From Nitrospira sp. (GTDB lineage Bacteria; Nitrospirota; Nitrospiria; Nitrospirales; Nitrospiraceae): a stretch of 6,437 nucleotides of DNA. The notes below the pieces were generated by a model. The model had not been told where the DNA came from. It saw nothing but the letters and a program-made list of their open reading frames with translations, and did no database searches. The first letter of the stretch is position 1. Each line of letters opens with the position of its first letter. The translations under genes were made by a program, and so were the position numbers. Location of the stretch: positions 1-6,437 of the forward strand of contig JAOUEB010000083.1 in assembly GCA_029858925.1 (NCBI GenBank), written 5' to 3'. Below are positions 1 through 6,436 of the stretch, piece after piece.

Positions 1-798
1 ACCGATCTTGGCCAGGTCGCGCGGGGTCATCTGCAACTCGCCCCAGCCACGATTCACGCCCTGCGGGTCGGTGGGCCAGACCACCTTGCCAATGCCCAGC
101 GGGGCGAACAGCCTCCGTTGCGCGAACACGAGCGTGGTCGAGTGCGCACGGCGGCTGATGATGGCGGACAGCAGATGGCTGTTGCCGCTGCAATAGGCGA
201 ACTCACGCCCCGGCTCGGCGGCCATAGGGAGATCGAGCACCGACTGGAGCCAGTTCGGGGTCTCCAGCATCGCGCGCAATTCCACTTCGCCCGGCTCGTA
301 GCCGCAACGAAGCCCGGAAGACATCGACAGGAGATCGCGGATCGTGATTCGCGTTTTACGTGGATCGTGAGACTCGGAGATCGCCTCGGGAAAGAAATCT
401 ACCAGCGGCGCATCGAGACCGCCGATGACCCCCTCCTCAATCGCCATACCGGCGAGCGTGGATGTAATGCTCTTGGTGACCGAGGCGACATCATGCAAGC
501 GGTCGGCGGTGTAGGGATAGAAATAGGCATCGAGCACGACGTAACCGTGCCGCAGGATCAGCAGGCTGTCGACCGCGAGGCCCTGCTCACGAATGAGATC
601 CACTGCCTGCGCAAGCCGCGCGGAATCCACCCCCTGCGCTTCCGGTGTTGAAAAGCGCCAACCCTGCGTTGGCCAATACTCCGGCGCCGCGGGAGGCAAT
701 GCTGGCGGCTGCGTCACGCACCCACTGGTGGCGATCAGCCACACCAACACGCAAACCCGGAGCCATGAGATATTGTTTCTGAGGTAATCACGCAACAC
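1..798 (-). CDS. Predicted lipoprotein serine hydrolase, beta-lactamase-like (class C/NylB-type fold), partial at C-terminus
   Basis: The frame is open from about 849 to the window edge with no stop, so the C-terminus is missing. With the GTG start at 798, residues 15-26 are hydrophobic and are followed by Cys27 in the context ATSGC, which fits the general lipobox rule although Thr at -3 is not the usual Leu. Family marks follow: SVTK at 106-109 (the SxxK nucleophile and lysine), DLLSMSSGL at 155-163, and FAYCSGNSHLLS with Tyr202 in the place of the catalytic tyrosine. The frame reaches MTPRDLAKIG at the edge. This pattern is that of beta-lactamase-related hydrolases and 6-aminohexanoate-dimer hydrolase-like proteins; the substrate is unknown. 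Val after the Cys (no Asp) suggests outer-membrane sorting. The start is uncertain: TTG at 795 has better spacing from an AGGTGG, and ATG at 849 gives an unlikely leader. It lies 75 bases after the second permease, same strand, possibly one transcript. Confidence 0.86.
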   Translation of the reverse strand, partial: MLRDYLRNNISWLRVCVLVWLIATSGCVTQPPALPPAAPEYWPTQGWRFSTPEAQGVDSARLAQAVDLIREQGLAVDSLLILRHGYVVLDAYFYPYTADRLHDVASVTKSITSTLAGMAIEEGVIGGLDAPLVDFFPEAISESHDPRKTRITIRDLLSMSSGLRCGYEPGEVELRAMLETPNWLQSVLDLPMAAEPGREFAYCSGNSHLLSAIISRRAHSTTLVFAQRRLFAPLGIGKVVWPTDPQGVNRGWGELQMTPRDLAKIG

Positions 799-802
799 CC
801 AC

Positions 803-808
803 CCACCT
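803..808 (-). promoter_or_regulatory. Candidate ribosome binding site AGGTGG for the serine hydrolase
   Basis: On the minus strand AGGTGG lies 4 bases before the GTG at 798 and 7 bases before the TTG at 795. No comparable site precedes the ATG at 849. Together with the position of the lipobox Cys this favours a start at 798 or 795. The match to the anti-SD sequence has one mismatch. Confidence 0.45.
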
Positions 809-873
809 ATCCAACTGCACCGGTGATCGCGATGGCCGTCCGAGCCCATGAGGTCATTCTCGTCACCCGACGT

Positions 874-2046
874 TTACTCCAACTGCCTCCGGAACCGCCA
901 CATGCCCAGCCCGAACATCGTCCCGCCCAAGAGGGCCATCGCCAACATGGAATCCCACAGCACATCGAATCCGACCCCCTTGAGTAAAATTCCATACGTC
1001 ACGTCGACGAAGTATCGAAGCGGGGACAGCGCCATGAGGGTTTGAACCCATGGCGGCATCGCTTCAAATGGCGTCGCGATGCCAGACAGCAGTAACATCG
1101 GCGAGATCCCAAGCAACGCCATCATGCCGACCTGCGCCTGGTTCCTCGCCACCGTGGCGGCGAACAGACCGAGTCCGGCAGTCGTGAAACTGTAGAGCGC
1201 GGTCATCAGGAAGAAGAGCGGGGCGCTGCCCTTGATAGGCACGCCGAAGACCGGCTTGAGCACGCTCGCCATGGCGAGCGCCGTGGCGGCCAGAATGACC
1301 AATGTCATGGCCAGAACCTTGGATAGCATGATCTGGAACGGTGTCACGGGCGACACGAGCAACTGCTCCACGGTGCCGTGCTCCTTCTCCCGTACCAGGG
1401 CCGCCGCCGGCAGGAGAAACGCGAACAGCGTGATCATGCGCAGGATATGGGAAATCGACTGGAACCATGTTTCGTCCTGATTTTGGTTGTACCAGACCCG
1501 ATGGGCGCTCTCGACCCTCGGCATGTCCATGAGTCCGCCCGAGGCGCCGCCGAGACGGAATGAGGCCAGATCAAAGGAAAACTCTCCGACGATACGGGCT
1601 GCATAGGCAGCCGCCGACAGTCCTTGCGGCGCATTGGTCGTATCGACCTGCAACTGGACCGAGACCGGTTCTCGCCCGACGATCGACTCATGAAACCGCG
1701 GCGGAATGTCCAGCAGCAGCATCGCTGTTCCTTGGTCCAGTCGCTGTACCCCGACCTTCTGGTCCTCCACTTCTCCGTCGAAGCGAAAATAGGGAGGACG
1801 AAATCGATGGATCAGCTCGCGCGAAGACGCGCTGTGATCGCCGTCGTGGACCAACAGGCTGGCGTTGTTCAATTGCATCGAGATCCCCGCGCCGCTGATG
1901 TACACCGACAGAGAGAACGAATAGATCAAGAACAGGAGCAGAGGAACGTCGCGCTTCAGCTGCAACAGTTCCTTCCGCGTCATGACGAAGAGACGGAGCG
2001 CCCATACGCGCAGGGTGCCGGCCTCGATGTCGTCCCTGTCATTCAC
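874..2046 (-). CDS. ABC-2 type exporter permease, YbhR-like (second permease)
   Basis: This 390-residue protein is an integral inner-membrane subunit of an ABC-2 exporter. One membrane segment lies near residues 34-55, followed by a large extracytoplasmic domain (about 56-195), and then five further hydrophobic segments near 199-219, 240-262, 274-298, 304-324 and 362-384. The conserved cytoplasmic element LVREKEHGTVEQLLVSP at 217-233 is the stretch that contacts the ATPase in this family. The late motif with SGIATPFEAMP and SPLRYFVDVTYG (321-352) is also typical of ABC-2 permeases. Length and topology fit E. coli YbhR. The start is GTG with AAGGG seven bases upstream; Met22 is a less likely alternative. 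It follows the first permease after 45 bases. The two permeases share architecture but differ in sequence, so they probably form a heterodimeric channel. The substrate is not evident. Confidence 0.94.
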   Translation of the reverse strand: MNDRDDIEAGTLRVWALRLFVMTRKELLQLKRDVPLLLFLIYSFSLSVYISGAGISMQLNNASLLVHDGDHSASSRELIHRFRPPYFRFDGEVEDQKVGVQRLDQGTAMLLLDIPPRFHESIVGREPVSVQLQVDTTNAPQGLSAAAYAARIVGEFSFDLASFRLGGASGGLMDMPRVESAHRVWYNQNQDETWFQSISHILRMITLFAFLLPAAALVREKEHGTVEQLLVSPVTPFQIMLSKVLAMTLVILAATALAMASVLKPVFGVPIKGSAPLFFLMTALYSFTTAGLGLFAATVARNQAQVGMMALLGISPMLLLSGIATPFEAMPPWVQTLMALSPLRYFVDVTYGILLKGVGFDVLWDSMLAMALLGGTMFGLGMWRFRRQLE

Positions 2047-2066
2047 CCCTGCACCCTTGGTCCCTT

Positions 2067-2072
2067 CCTCCT
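2067..2072 (-). promoter_or_regulatory. Full AGGAGG Shine-Dalgarno-like site, unusually far from the permease start
   Basis: A perfect AGGAGG sits in the 45-base gap between the two permease genes, but 20 bases before the GTG at 2046. A weaker AAGGG at 2058-2054 has the normal 7-base spacing and is the likelier site in use. The distal site could act as a standby ribosome site or be chance. I find no other start codon at a suitable distance from it that opens a useful frame. Confidence 0.35.
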
Positions 2073-2091
2073 CGCCGCGTGCCGGCCGTGC

Positions 2092-3246
2092 TCACGCCTT
2101 CGGTCGTTTGGTGAACAGGCCGTAGGCGACCAGCTGCAACACCACCGCGAAGCCTGCCAGCGCAAGCAGATCCGTCCACATGGCCTTCAGGCCCAACCCT
2201 TTGAGAAAGCTTCCCCGCACTACATCTGTGTAGTACATCATGGGAAACAAATGGGCCTGCACCTGAGCGCCGGGGCTCAACGAAGGCACCGGAACCAGCA
2301 GGCCTGAAAACAGGATGGTCGGAACCATCGCAATGATAATCGTGATGATCAGCGCCGCCATTTGCGTCCGCACCAACAGCGAAATGACGAGCCCGATGCC
2401 GGTACTGCACAGCACAAAGAGCATCGACGCCGCGATGAAGACCGCGATATTGCCCTTGAACGGCACTCGAAAGAGCCACACGGCGATCATCCAGAGCGCG
2501 GCGACATTGATCGTCGAGATGGTGACATAGGGAGCGAGCTTGCCGACCAGATATTCGGCCTTGCTAGCCGTGGAACTATAGATGTTGTAGATCGAGCCGG
2601 TTTCCTTCTCCCGGACTACACCCAATGCGGTCAAGAGGGGCGACGCCACCATCAAGGCGAACATGATCAAGGCCGGAACCATCGACCAGGTGCTGCGGAC
2701 TTCCTGGTTGTAGAGATACCGAGTCTCCAGTGAGACGGGCTCCGCGAGCCGGCGCGCCTCGTCAGACCCAAGGCCTCTCGTACGTGCCAGAAAGTCGGTG
2801 AGCAGCTCTTGCGTGAAGGAATTGTTGACAGCAATCACATAGCCCTTTGTTGTGTCCGCATGCAGCGGGAACGTTCCATCCAGCAACGTTTGGACGGTCA
2901 CAGACCTTCCAGCCAAAAGCCGTTCTTCGAATCGCTCCGGCACCACGATCGCCATCCGGATCGCCGTATCGCCCAGCAACTGATCGATCTCCCGCTCGTC
3001 GGAGACGGACCCTCGGTAGTCGAAATAACGGGATTCGATGAATCGGTAGAGGTAGTCGCGGCTCAAGGACGACTGGTCCCGATCCAGCACTGCAAACGGG
3101 ACATGCTCGACATCCAGTACCAGCCCATACCCGAACACCACCATCCAGAGCGCCGGCAGTAAAAAGGCCATGAGCAGGAACAGCCGGTCGCGGACCGTTT
3201 CCTTCCATTCCTTCCGAGCCACTGCGGCAATACGCCTTGGATTCAC
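2092..3246 (-). CDS. ABC-2 type exporter permease, YbhS-like (first permease)
   Basis: This is a 384-residue inner-membrane permease. It begins with a short cytoplasmic N-terminus containing ARKEWKETVRDR (10-21), the usual KE..RD motif, then a membrane segment at about 22-43. A large extracytoplasmic domain covers about 44-187. Five further membrane segments lie near 188-210, 237-258, 265-291, 297-319 and 356-377. VVREKETGSIYNIYSS (210-225), before the second half, is the conserved cytoplasmic ATPase-contact element. The open frame extends 56 residues further upstream, but that part is antisense-like, Arg-rich and overlaps the ATPase gene. The GTG at 3246 is chosen because it overlaps the ATPase TGA as GTGA, has AGAGGTGG just upstream, and gives the normal family N-terminus. 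The overlap implies translational coupling to the ATPase. It resembles E. coli YbhS in size and position. Confidence 0.94.
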   Translation of the reverse strand: MNPRRIAAVARKEWKETVRDRLFLLMAFLLPALWMVVFGYGLVLDVEHVPFAVLDRDQSSLSRDYLYRFIESRYFDYRGSVSDEREIDQLLGDTAIRMAIVVPERFEERLLAGRSVTVQTLLDGTFPLHADTTKGYVIAVNNSFTQELLTDFLARTRGLGSDEARRLAEPVSLETRYLYNQEVRSTWSMVPALIMFALMVASPLLTALGVVREKETGSIYNIYSSTASKAEYLVGKLAPYVTISTINVAALWMIAVWLFRVPFKGNIAVFIAASMLFVLCSTGIGLVISLLVRTQMAALIITIIIAMVPTILFSGLLVPVPSLSPGAQVQAHLFPMMYYTDVVRGSFLKGLGLKAMWTDLLALAGFAVVLQLVAYGLFTKRPKA

Positions 3247-5252
3247 ACGGCCACCTCTTGCCCGGGGACCCGTTCGGCCTGTTCGAGGGACATGACTCGG
3301 TAGACAAATACGTCTTCCAGGCTCAGTGGCCGCTCGCTCACCGACGTCACGTGCAATCCGCTCTCTTCGAGCGCGCGGCATGCACAGGCCTTGTCTCGGA
3401 CCGGGTCCCGGCAAAAGATGTGAAGTTTGGTTCCAAAGAGCGCCGCCCCGTGAAACCCCGCCTGCTGTAAGTACACCAACGCTTTGCCCGGTTGATCGGC
3501 GACGACCTCAAACAGCCGGCCCGCCTCCTTCTCAACTTGGCGCTTCATATCCGCCGGGGACCCTTCGGCCACGATCCGGCCCGCATACATGAGAGCCAGG
3601 TTGTCGCAATGTTCGGCTTCACTCATATAATGAGTGGTGATCAGAATCGCGACGCCTTCCTCCCTGGCGAGTTTGGACAAGATCTCCCAGAAGTGACGGC
3701 GACCGATCGGATCGACACCGGAGGTGGGTTCATCCAGAAACAACACGCGCGGGCTGTGGACCAGCGCGCAGCCGAGCGCGAGCCGTTGGCGAACCCCCAT
3801 CGGCAATTGGCCGGTCAGGCTGGACTCGTAGCCCGATAGTCCCGCCATGGTGACGATCCATTGATACCGTTTGGTCATTGAACGCTTATCGAGTCCATAG
3901 ATCCCGGCAAAGAGCCTGATATTTTCTTCCACGGTTAAATCCAAGTAGAGCGAGAAAGCCTGGGACATGTAGCCGATTCGTTGTTTAATCGTGCCGGCCG
4001 CCGTCCGCATATCCGCCCCCGCTACGAGTCCGGCGCCGGCGGTCGGCAAAAGGATGCCGTTCAGCATCTTGATGACCGTCGTTTTGCCCGCTCCGTTGGC
4101 GCCCAACAAACCGAAGATCTCCCCTTGCTTGACCTGGAAACTGACTCCGTCCACCGCGCGAAAAGTCCCGAACTCTCGAATAAGTCCTTCCGCTTCGATC
4201 GCGACACCATCGTGGTTGTGCGCCGCTGCTGAGGTGGGCGGCCTGCCGGACGTCTCTTTGTGCTCGTTGTTTCGAAGGAGCAGCGCCACGAACACGTCTT
4301 CCAACTCCGGCTGGTCCACCCTAACCGCCGCGGGAACCAGATCACCCAGGGCGGCTTCGATTTGCAGCCTCGCCTCAGACTGATCGGCGGTGCCGGTAAA
4401 GACGTGCAGCAGCGGACCTAACGATTCGACCTGCCTGAACGACTTCTTCAACCGGGCAATCGCTTCCAGCTGGGGCGTTGCTTCGAAGGTCACCATCGAG
4501 CCGGGAACCAGCGCCTGCACTTCCGTCGGCATGCCGGAGGCCAGCACCTTGCCGCCCGAGAGGAACGACAGACGATGAAACCGCTCCGCCTCGTCCATGT
4601 AGGCCGTGGAGACCAGGACCGTCATGCCTTTCTCTTGGATCAGGTTGGCCAGAATCAACCAAAACTCGCGGCGCGAGACTGGGTCCACGCCGGTCGTCGG
4701 CTCGTCAAGAATCGCCAGTTCCGGCTCATGAATCAGGGTGCAGATCAATCCGAGTTTCTGTTTCATGCCTCCTGAGAGATGCTTCATCGCGCGGTCGCGA
4801 AACCGTTCGAGTCTGGTCATCGCCAACAACCTGGCCTTGCGTTCAATCAAGTCTTTGGCGGGGACCAAACGAAGATGGGCAAAGAAGTCGATGTTCTCTT
4901 CGATGGACAGTTCGGGATATAGATTCAGCCCAAGTCCTTGCGGCAGGAAGCCAAGTTTCGGCTTGATGCGTTCGGCCGCACGCTCGGAATCGACCTTGGT
5001 CCCGAAGACCTCGACGGCACCGCCGTCATAGGTCAAGACGCCGGCGATTGCCTTCATCAAGCTGCTCTTACCAGAGCCATCCGGCCCAATCAGTCCGTAG
5101 ATCTCTCCTTTACGTACGGTGAGATCAACACCATCGACCGCTACATGCTTCTTGTAGCGCTTCACGAATCCGGACACCTTGACGATGGCGTCAAAGTGCT
5201 GAGAACTGAGTGCTGAGTGCTGAGATGAATCTGCTGCTCCTATTTCTTTCAT
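3243..5252 (-). CDS. Tandem ABC transporter ATPase (two fused nucleotide-binding domains), YbhF-like
   Basis: This cytosolic protein of 669 residues supplies ATP hydrolysis for the exporter. Domain 1 has Walker A GPDGSGKSS (56-64), Q-loop Gln105, signature LSGGMKQKL (159-167), Walker B with Asp183-Glu184, and Ala217 where the switch histidine is expected (STAYMDEAE). A linker at about 325-350 leads to domain 2, with Walker A GANGAGKTT (384-392), Gln431, a degenerate signature LPMGVRQRL (483-491), Asp507-Glu508 and switch His541. E. coli YbhF, as I recall it, has the same GPDG, degenerate second signature and missing first histidine. Three cysteines (614, 623, 625) lie in the C-terminal extension. 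The ATG at 5252 is preceded by GGAAGAGA; the frame is open to 5309 but there it runs through a repeat. Residues 9-19 (SSQHSALSSQH) come from a 7-bp tandem repeat, so the first 20 or so residues are probably non-conserved. It overlaps the next gene by 4 bases. Confidence 0.96.
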   Translation of the reverse strand: MKEIGAADSSQHSALSSQHFDAIVKVSGFVKRYKKHVAVDGVDLTVRKGEIYGLIGPDGSGKSSLMKAIAGVLTYDGGAVEVFGTKVDSERAAERIKPKLGFLPQGLGLNLYPELSIEENIDFFAHLRLVPAKDLIERKARLLAMTRLERFRDRAMKHLSGGMKQKLGLICTLIHEPELAILDEPTTGVDPVSRREFWLILANLIQEKGMTVLVSTAYMDEAERFHRLSFLSGGKVLASGMPTEVQALVPGSMVTFEATPQLEAIARLKKSFRQVESLGPLLHVFTGTADQSEARLQIEAALGDLVPAAVRVDQPELEDVFVALLLRNNEHKETSGRPPTSAAAHNHDGVAIEAEGLIREFGTFRAVDGVSFQVKQGEIFGLLGANGAGKTTVIKMLNGILLPTAGAGLVAGADMRTAAGTIKQRIGYMSQAFSLYLDLTVEENIRLFAGIYGLDKRSMTKRYQWIVTMAGLSGYESSLTGQLPMGVRQRLALGCALVHSPRVLFLDEPTSGVDPIGRRHFWEILSKLAREEGVAILITTHYMSEAEHCDNLALMYAGRIVAEGSPADMKRQVEKEAGRLFEVVADQPGKALVYLQQAGFHGAALFGTKLHIFCRDPVRDKACACRALEESGLHVTSVSERPLSLEDVFVYRVMSLEQAERVPGQEVAV
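3251..3258 (-). promoter_or_regulatory. Ribosome binding site AGAGGTGG deciding the YbhS-like permease start
   Basis: AGAGGTGG lies inside the last codons of the ATPase gene, with its GAGG core seven bases before the GTG at 3246. It supports starting the permease at the GTGA overlap and not further upstream, and points to coupled translation of ATPase and permease. Confidence 0.6.
5195..5224. repeat. Heptamer tandem repeat, consensus AGTGCTG, about 4 units
   Basis: On the plus strand the units are AGTGCTG, AGAACTG, AGTGCTG, AGTGCTG, then a partial AG. The second unit differs at two bases. The array lies inside the N-terminal codons of the tandem ATPase and encodes part of residues 9-19. A 7-base unit is not a multiple of three, so gain or loss of one unit would shift the reading frame after the ATG at 5252. 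It resembles the short tandemly repeated repetitive sequences seen in several bacterial genomes; the comparison is from memory. Confidence 0.85.
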
Positions 5253-5260
5253 TCTCTTCC
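5253..5260 (-). promoter_or_regulatory. Candidate ribosome binding region GGAAGAGA for the tandem ATPase
   Basis: On the minus strand GGAAGAGA directly abuts the ATG at 5252 and starts one base after the outer stem of the palindromic repeat. The spacing is short for a good Shine-Dalgarno site. No better site precedes another in-frame start of the ATPase: the next upstream ATG at 5309 lies inside the repeat. Confidence 0.4.
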
Positions 5261-5359
5261 GGTTAGGGCGAGTGGGGGACCTTTTACTGCGCGCATTGAG
5301 CGAGCACATTCTGATCGTGCGCGCTCAGCGAGCACAAAGGTTCCCTGCTCGCCCTACCC
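5261..5359. repeat. Imperfect palindromic intergenic repeat with two inner hairpins (REP/MITE-like)
   Basis: The outer arms at 5261-5284 and 5336-5359 are inverted repeats matching at 20 of 24 positions, with the core TAGGGCGAG in one arm and CTCGCCCTA in the other. Between them lie two related units, 5288-5306 (TGCGCGCATTGAGCGAGCA) and 5317-5335 (GTGCGCGCTCAGCGAGCAC). Each is itself an imperfect palindrome; the second pairs at 8 of 9 positions. As RNA this would fold as a long stem closing on two hairpins. One arm contains the final Gly codon and the TAG stop of the adaptor gene; the other ends at the GGAAGAGA before the ATPase ATG. There is no U-tract after any stem on either strand, so it is not a standard intrinsic terminator. 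I see no transposase and no clear target-site duplication. Confidence 0.8.
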
Positions 5360-6436
5360 CCTCGGCTTCTCCCATGCCACATCATCCTTCCATCGAATGA
5401 TCGCATCGGCCGGAAGGCCCGGCGTGAGACGATGATCCGGATTTTCGTTGAAATACAGTTTCACGGGGTAGATCAATTTCACCCGCTCATCCGGCGTTTG
5501 GACCTCTTTGGGGGTGAACTCGGCTTTCGACGCGATGTACCGAACTGTCGCATCGAACGGCCGGTCAGGAAATGCATCGGTATAGACCTGAGCTGCCAAG
5601 TCCAGCCGTACCTTCCCGATCTGCAGCTCGGGCACATAGACTTTGAGATACAGACGGTCGAGATCAACCAGTTCAAGGAGCGGCGCCCCAGCTGCAACCA
5701 CTTCGCCAACATCGACCATTCTTGTTGTGACTGTGCCGCTCGTGGGAGCCGTGATCGTCAGGTCTTTCAGTACGCTTTCGGCTTCGTCGAGGACTGCATA
5801 GGCCTGATCACGCTGACTCTCCAACGCGGAGACGTCGGATTCTTTTGCACGGATCCGCTTCCATCCTAACTCGGCCTGCGCTAGTTCCTTATTCGCTTGA
5901 GTCAACGCGGACCGTGACGAGGCGATATCCTTCTGTGCAACCTCCCATCGCATGGTGGCTTGATCCCGCTGCTGGATCGAGGCCTGATCTTTCTCCGCGA
6001 GATCCCGGAACCGTTGGGCATCGCTGCGCGCTTCTCGTTCCACGGAAAGGGCCTTGTCGACCGTATCCTTCGCTTTAGCCACCTGTGCATCAGCTCGTTC
6101 AATCGCGAGCGGCACATCCAGATTGAGGACGGCCAATGTCATGTGCGCCGCCTGCACCTGCGCTTCCAACGCTTCGGCTGCGTGCTTTGCCTGCTGAACG
6201 CGAGCGGCGGTCTGGCTATTATCCAGCCGAATAAGCACCTGGCCTTGCGTAACCGTCGCTCCTTCCCTGACGAGCAATTCCTGGACACGTCCTGGGAATT
6301 TGCTCGCGACCGTCACATGATCGCCCTCGATACGGCCGTTGACTTGAATCAAGCCATCCGGCAATCCGCTGTTCAGAATCAACCGATCGAACGCAAGATA
6401 GACCCCGATCGCCACAGGAATCGTGAGCGCTATCAT
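5354..6436 (-). CDS. HlyD-family membrane fusion protein (periplasmic adaptor), YbhG-like, start possibly outside the window
   Basis: The visible 360 residues form a periplasmic adaptor anchored by one N-terminal membrane segment (about 2-20). The first half of the lipoyl/barrel-sandwich domain is at about 41-72 (VASKFPGRVQELLVREGATV and on). An Ala/Gln/Glu-rich coiled-coil hairpin occupies about 75-222, and the second lipoyl half follows at 226-258 (ITAPTSGTVTTR). A beta-barrel part ends with AEFTPKEVQTPDERVKLIYPV (305-325). E. coli YbhG, as I recall it, has a closely matching AEFTPK-V-TPD stretch, so the assignment to the YbhG group is good. The ATG at 6436 is one base from the window edge and is followed at once by hydrophobic residues, without the usual few basic ones, so the real start may be further upstream. 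The stop codon lies in an arm of the palindromic repeat. The adaptor probably connects the permease pair to the cell envelope. Confidence 0.94.
   Translation of the reverse strand: MIALTIPVAIGVYLAFDRLILNSGLPDGLIQVNGRIEGDHVTVASKFPGRVQELLVREGATVTQGQVLIRLDNSQTAARVQQAKHAAEALEAQVQAAHMTLAVLNLDVPLAIERADAQVAKAKDTVDKALSVEREARSDAQRFRDLAEKDQASIQQRDQATMRWEVAQKDIASSRSALTQANKELAQAELGWKRIRAKESDVSALESQRDQAYAVLDEAESVLKDLTITAPTSGTVTTRMVDVGEVVAAGAPLLELVDLDRLYLKVYVPELQIGKVRLDLAAQVYTDAFPDRPFDATVRYIASKAEFTPKEVQTPDERVKLIYPVKLYFNENPDHRLTPGLPADAIIRWKDDVAWEKPRG

Noticed and set aside
118..651. Plus-strand open frame of 177 codons opposite the serine hydrolase
   Set aside because: It is antisense to a frame with clear hydrolase motifs, and its protein shows no recognisable domain. 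Open antisense frames are common in GC-rich DNA.
822..867. GGTGA...TCACC inverted repeat between second permease and hydrolase as a terminator
   Set aside because: It has only five base pairs, a loop of about 36 bases and no U-tract.
1624..2307. Plus-strand open frame of 227 codons across both permease genes
   Set aside because: It lies antisense to two well-supported permeases and the gap between them. The product is Arg/Gln-rich, without membrane segments or motifs.
3247..3414. 56-codon upstream extension of the YbhS-like permease frame
   Set aside because: The extension overlaps the ATPase C-terminus, is Arg/Pro-rich, and lacks family similarity. The GTG at 3246 with AGAGGTGG gives a normal N-terminus.
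5195..5224. CRISPR-like array
   Set aside because: The units are contiguous heptamers with no spacers.
5253..5309. 19-codon upstream extension of the ATPase to an ATG at 5309
   Set aside because: It runs through an arm and an inner hairpin of the palindromic repeat and has no ribosome site; the residues are repeat-derived.
5261..5359. Rho-independent terminator between adaptor and ATPase
   Set aside because: The stems are long but no U-tract follows on either strand, and the adaptor and ATPase belong to one transporter, so full termination here is unlikely.
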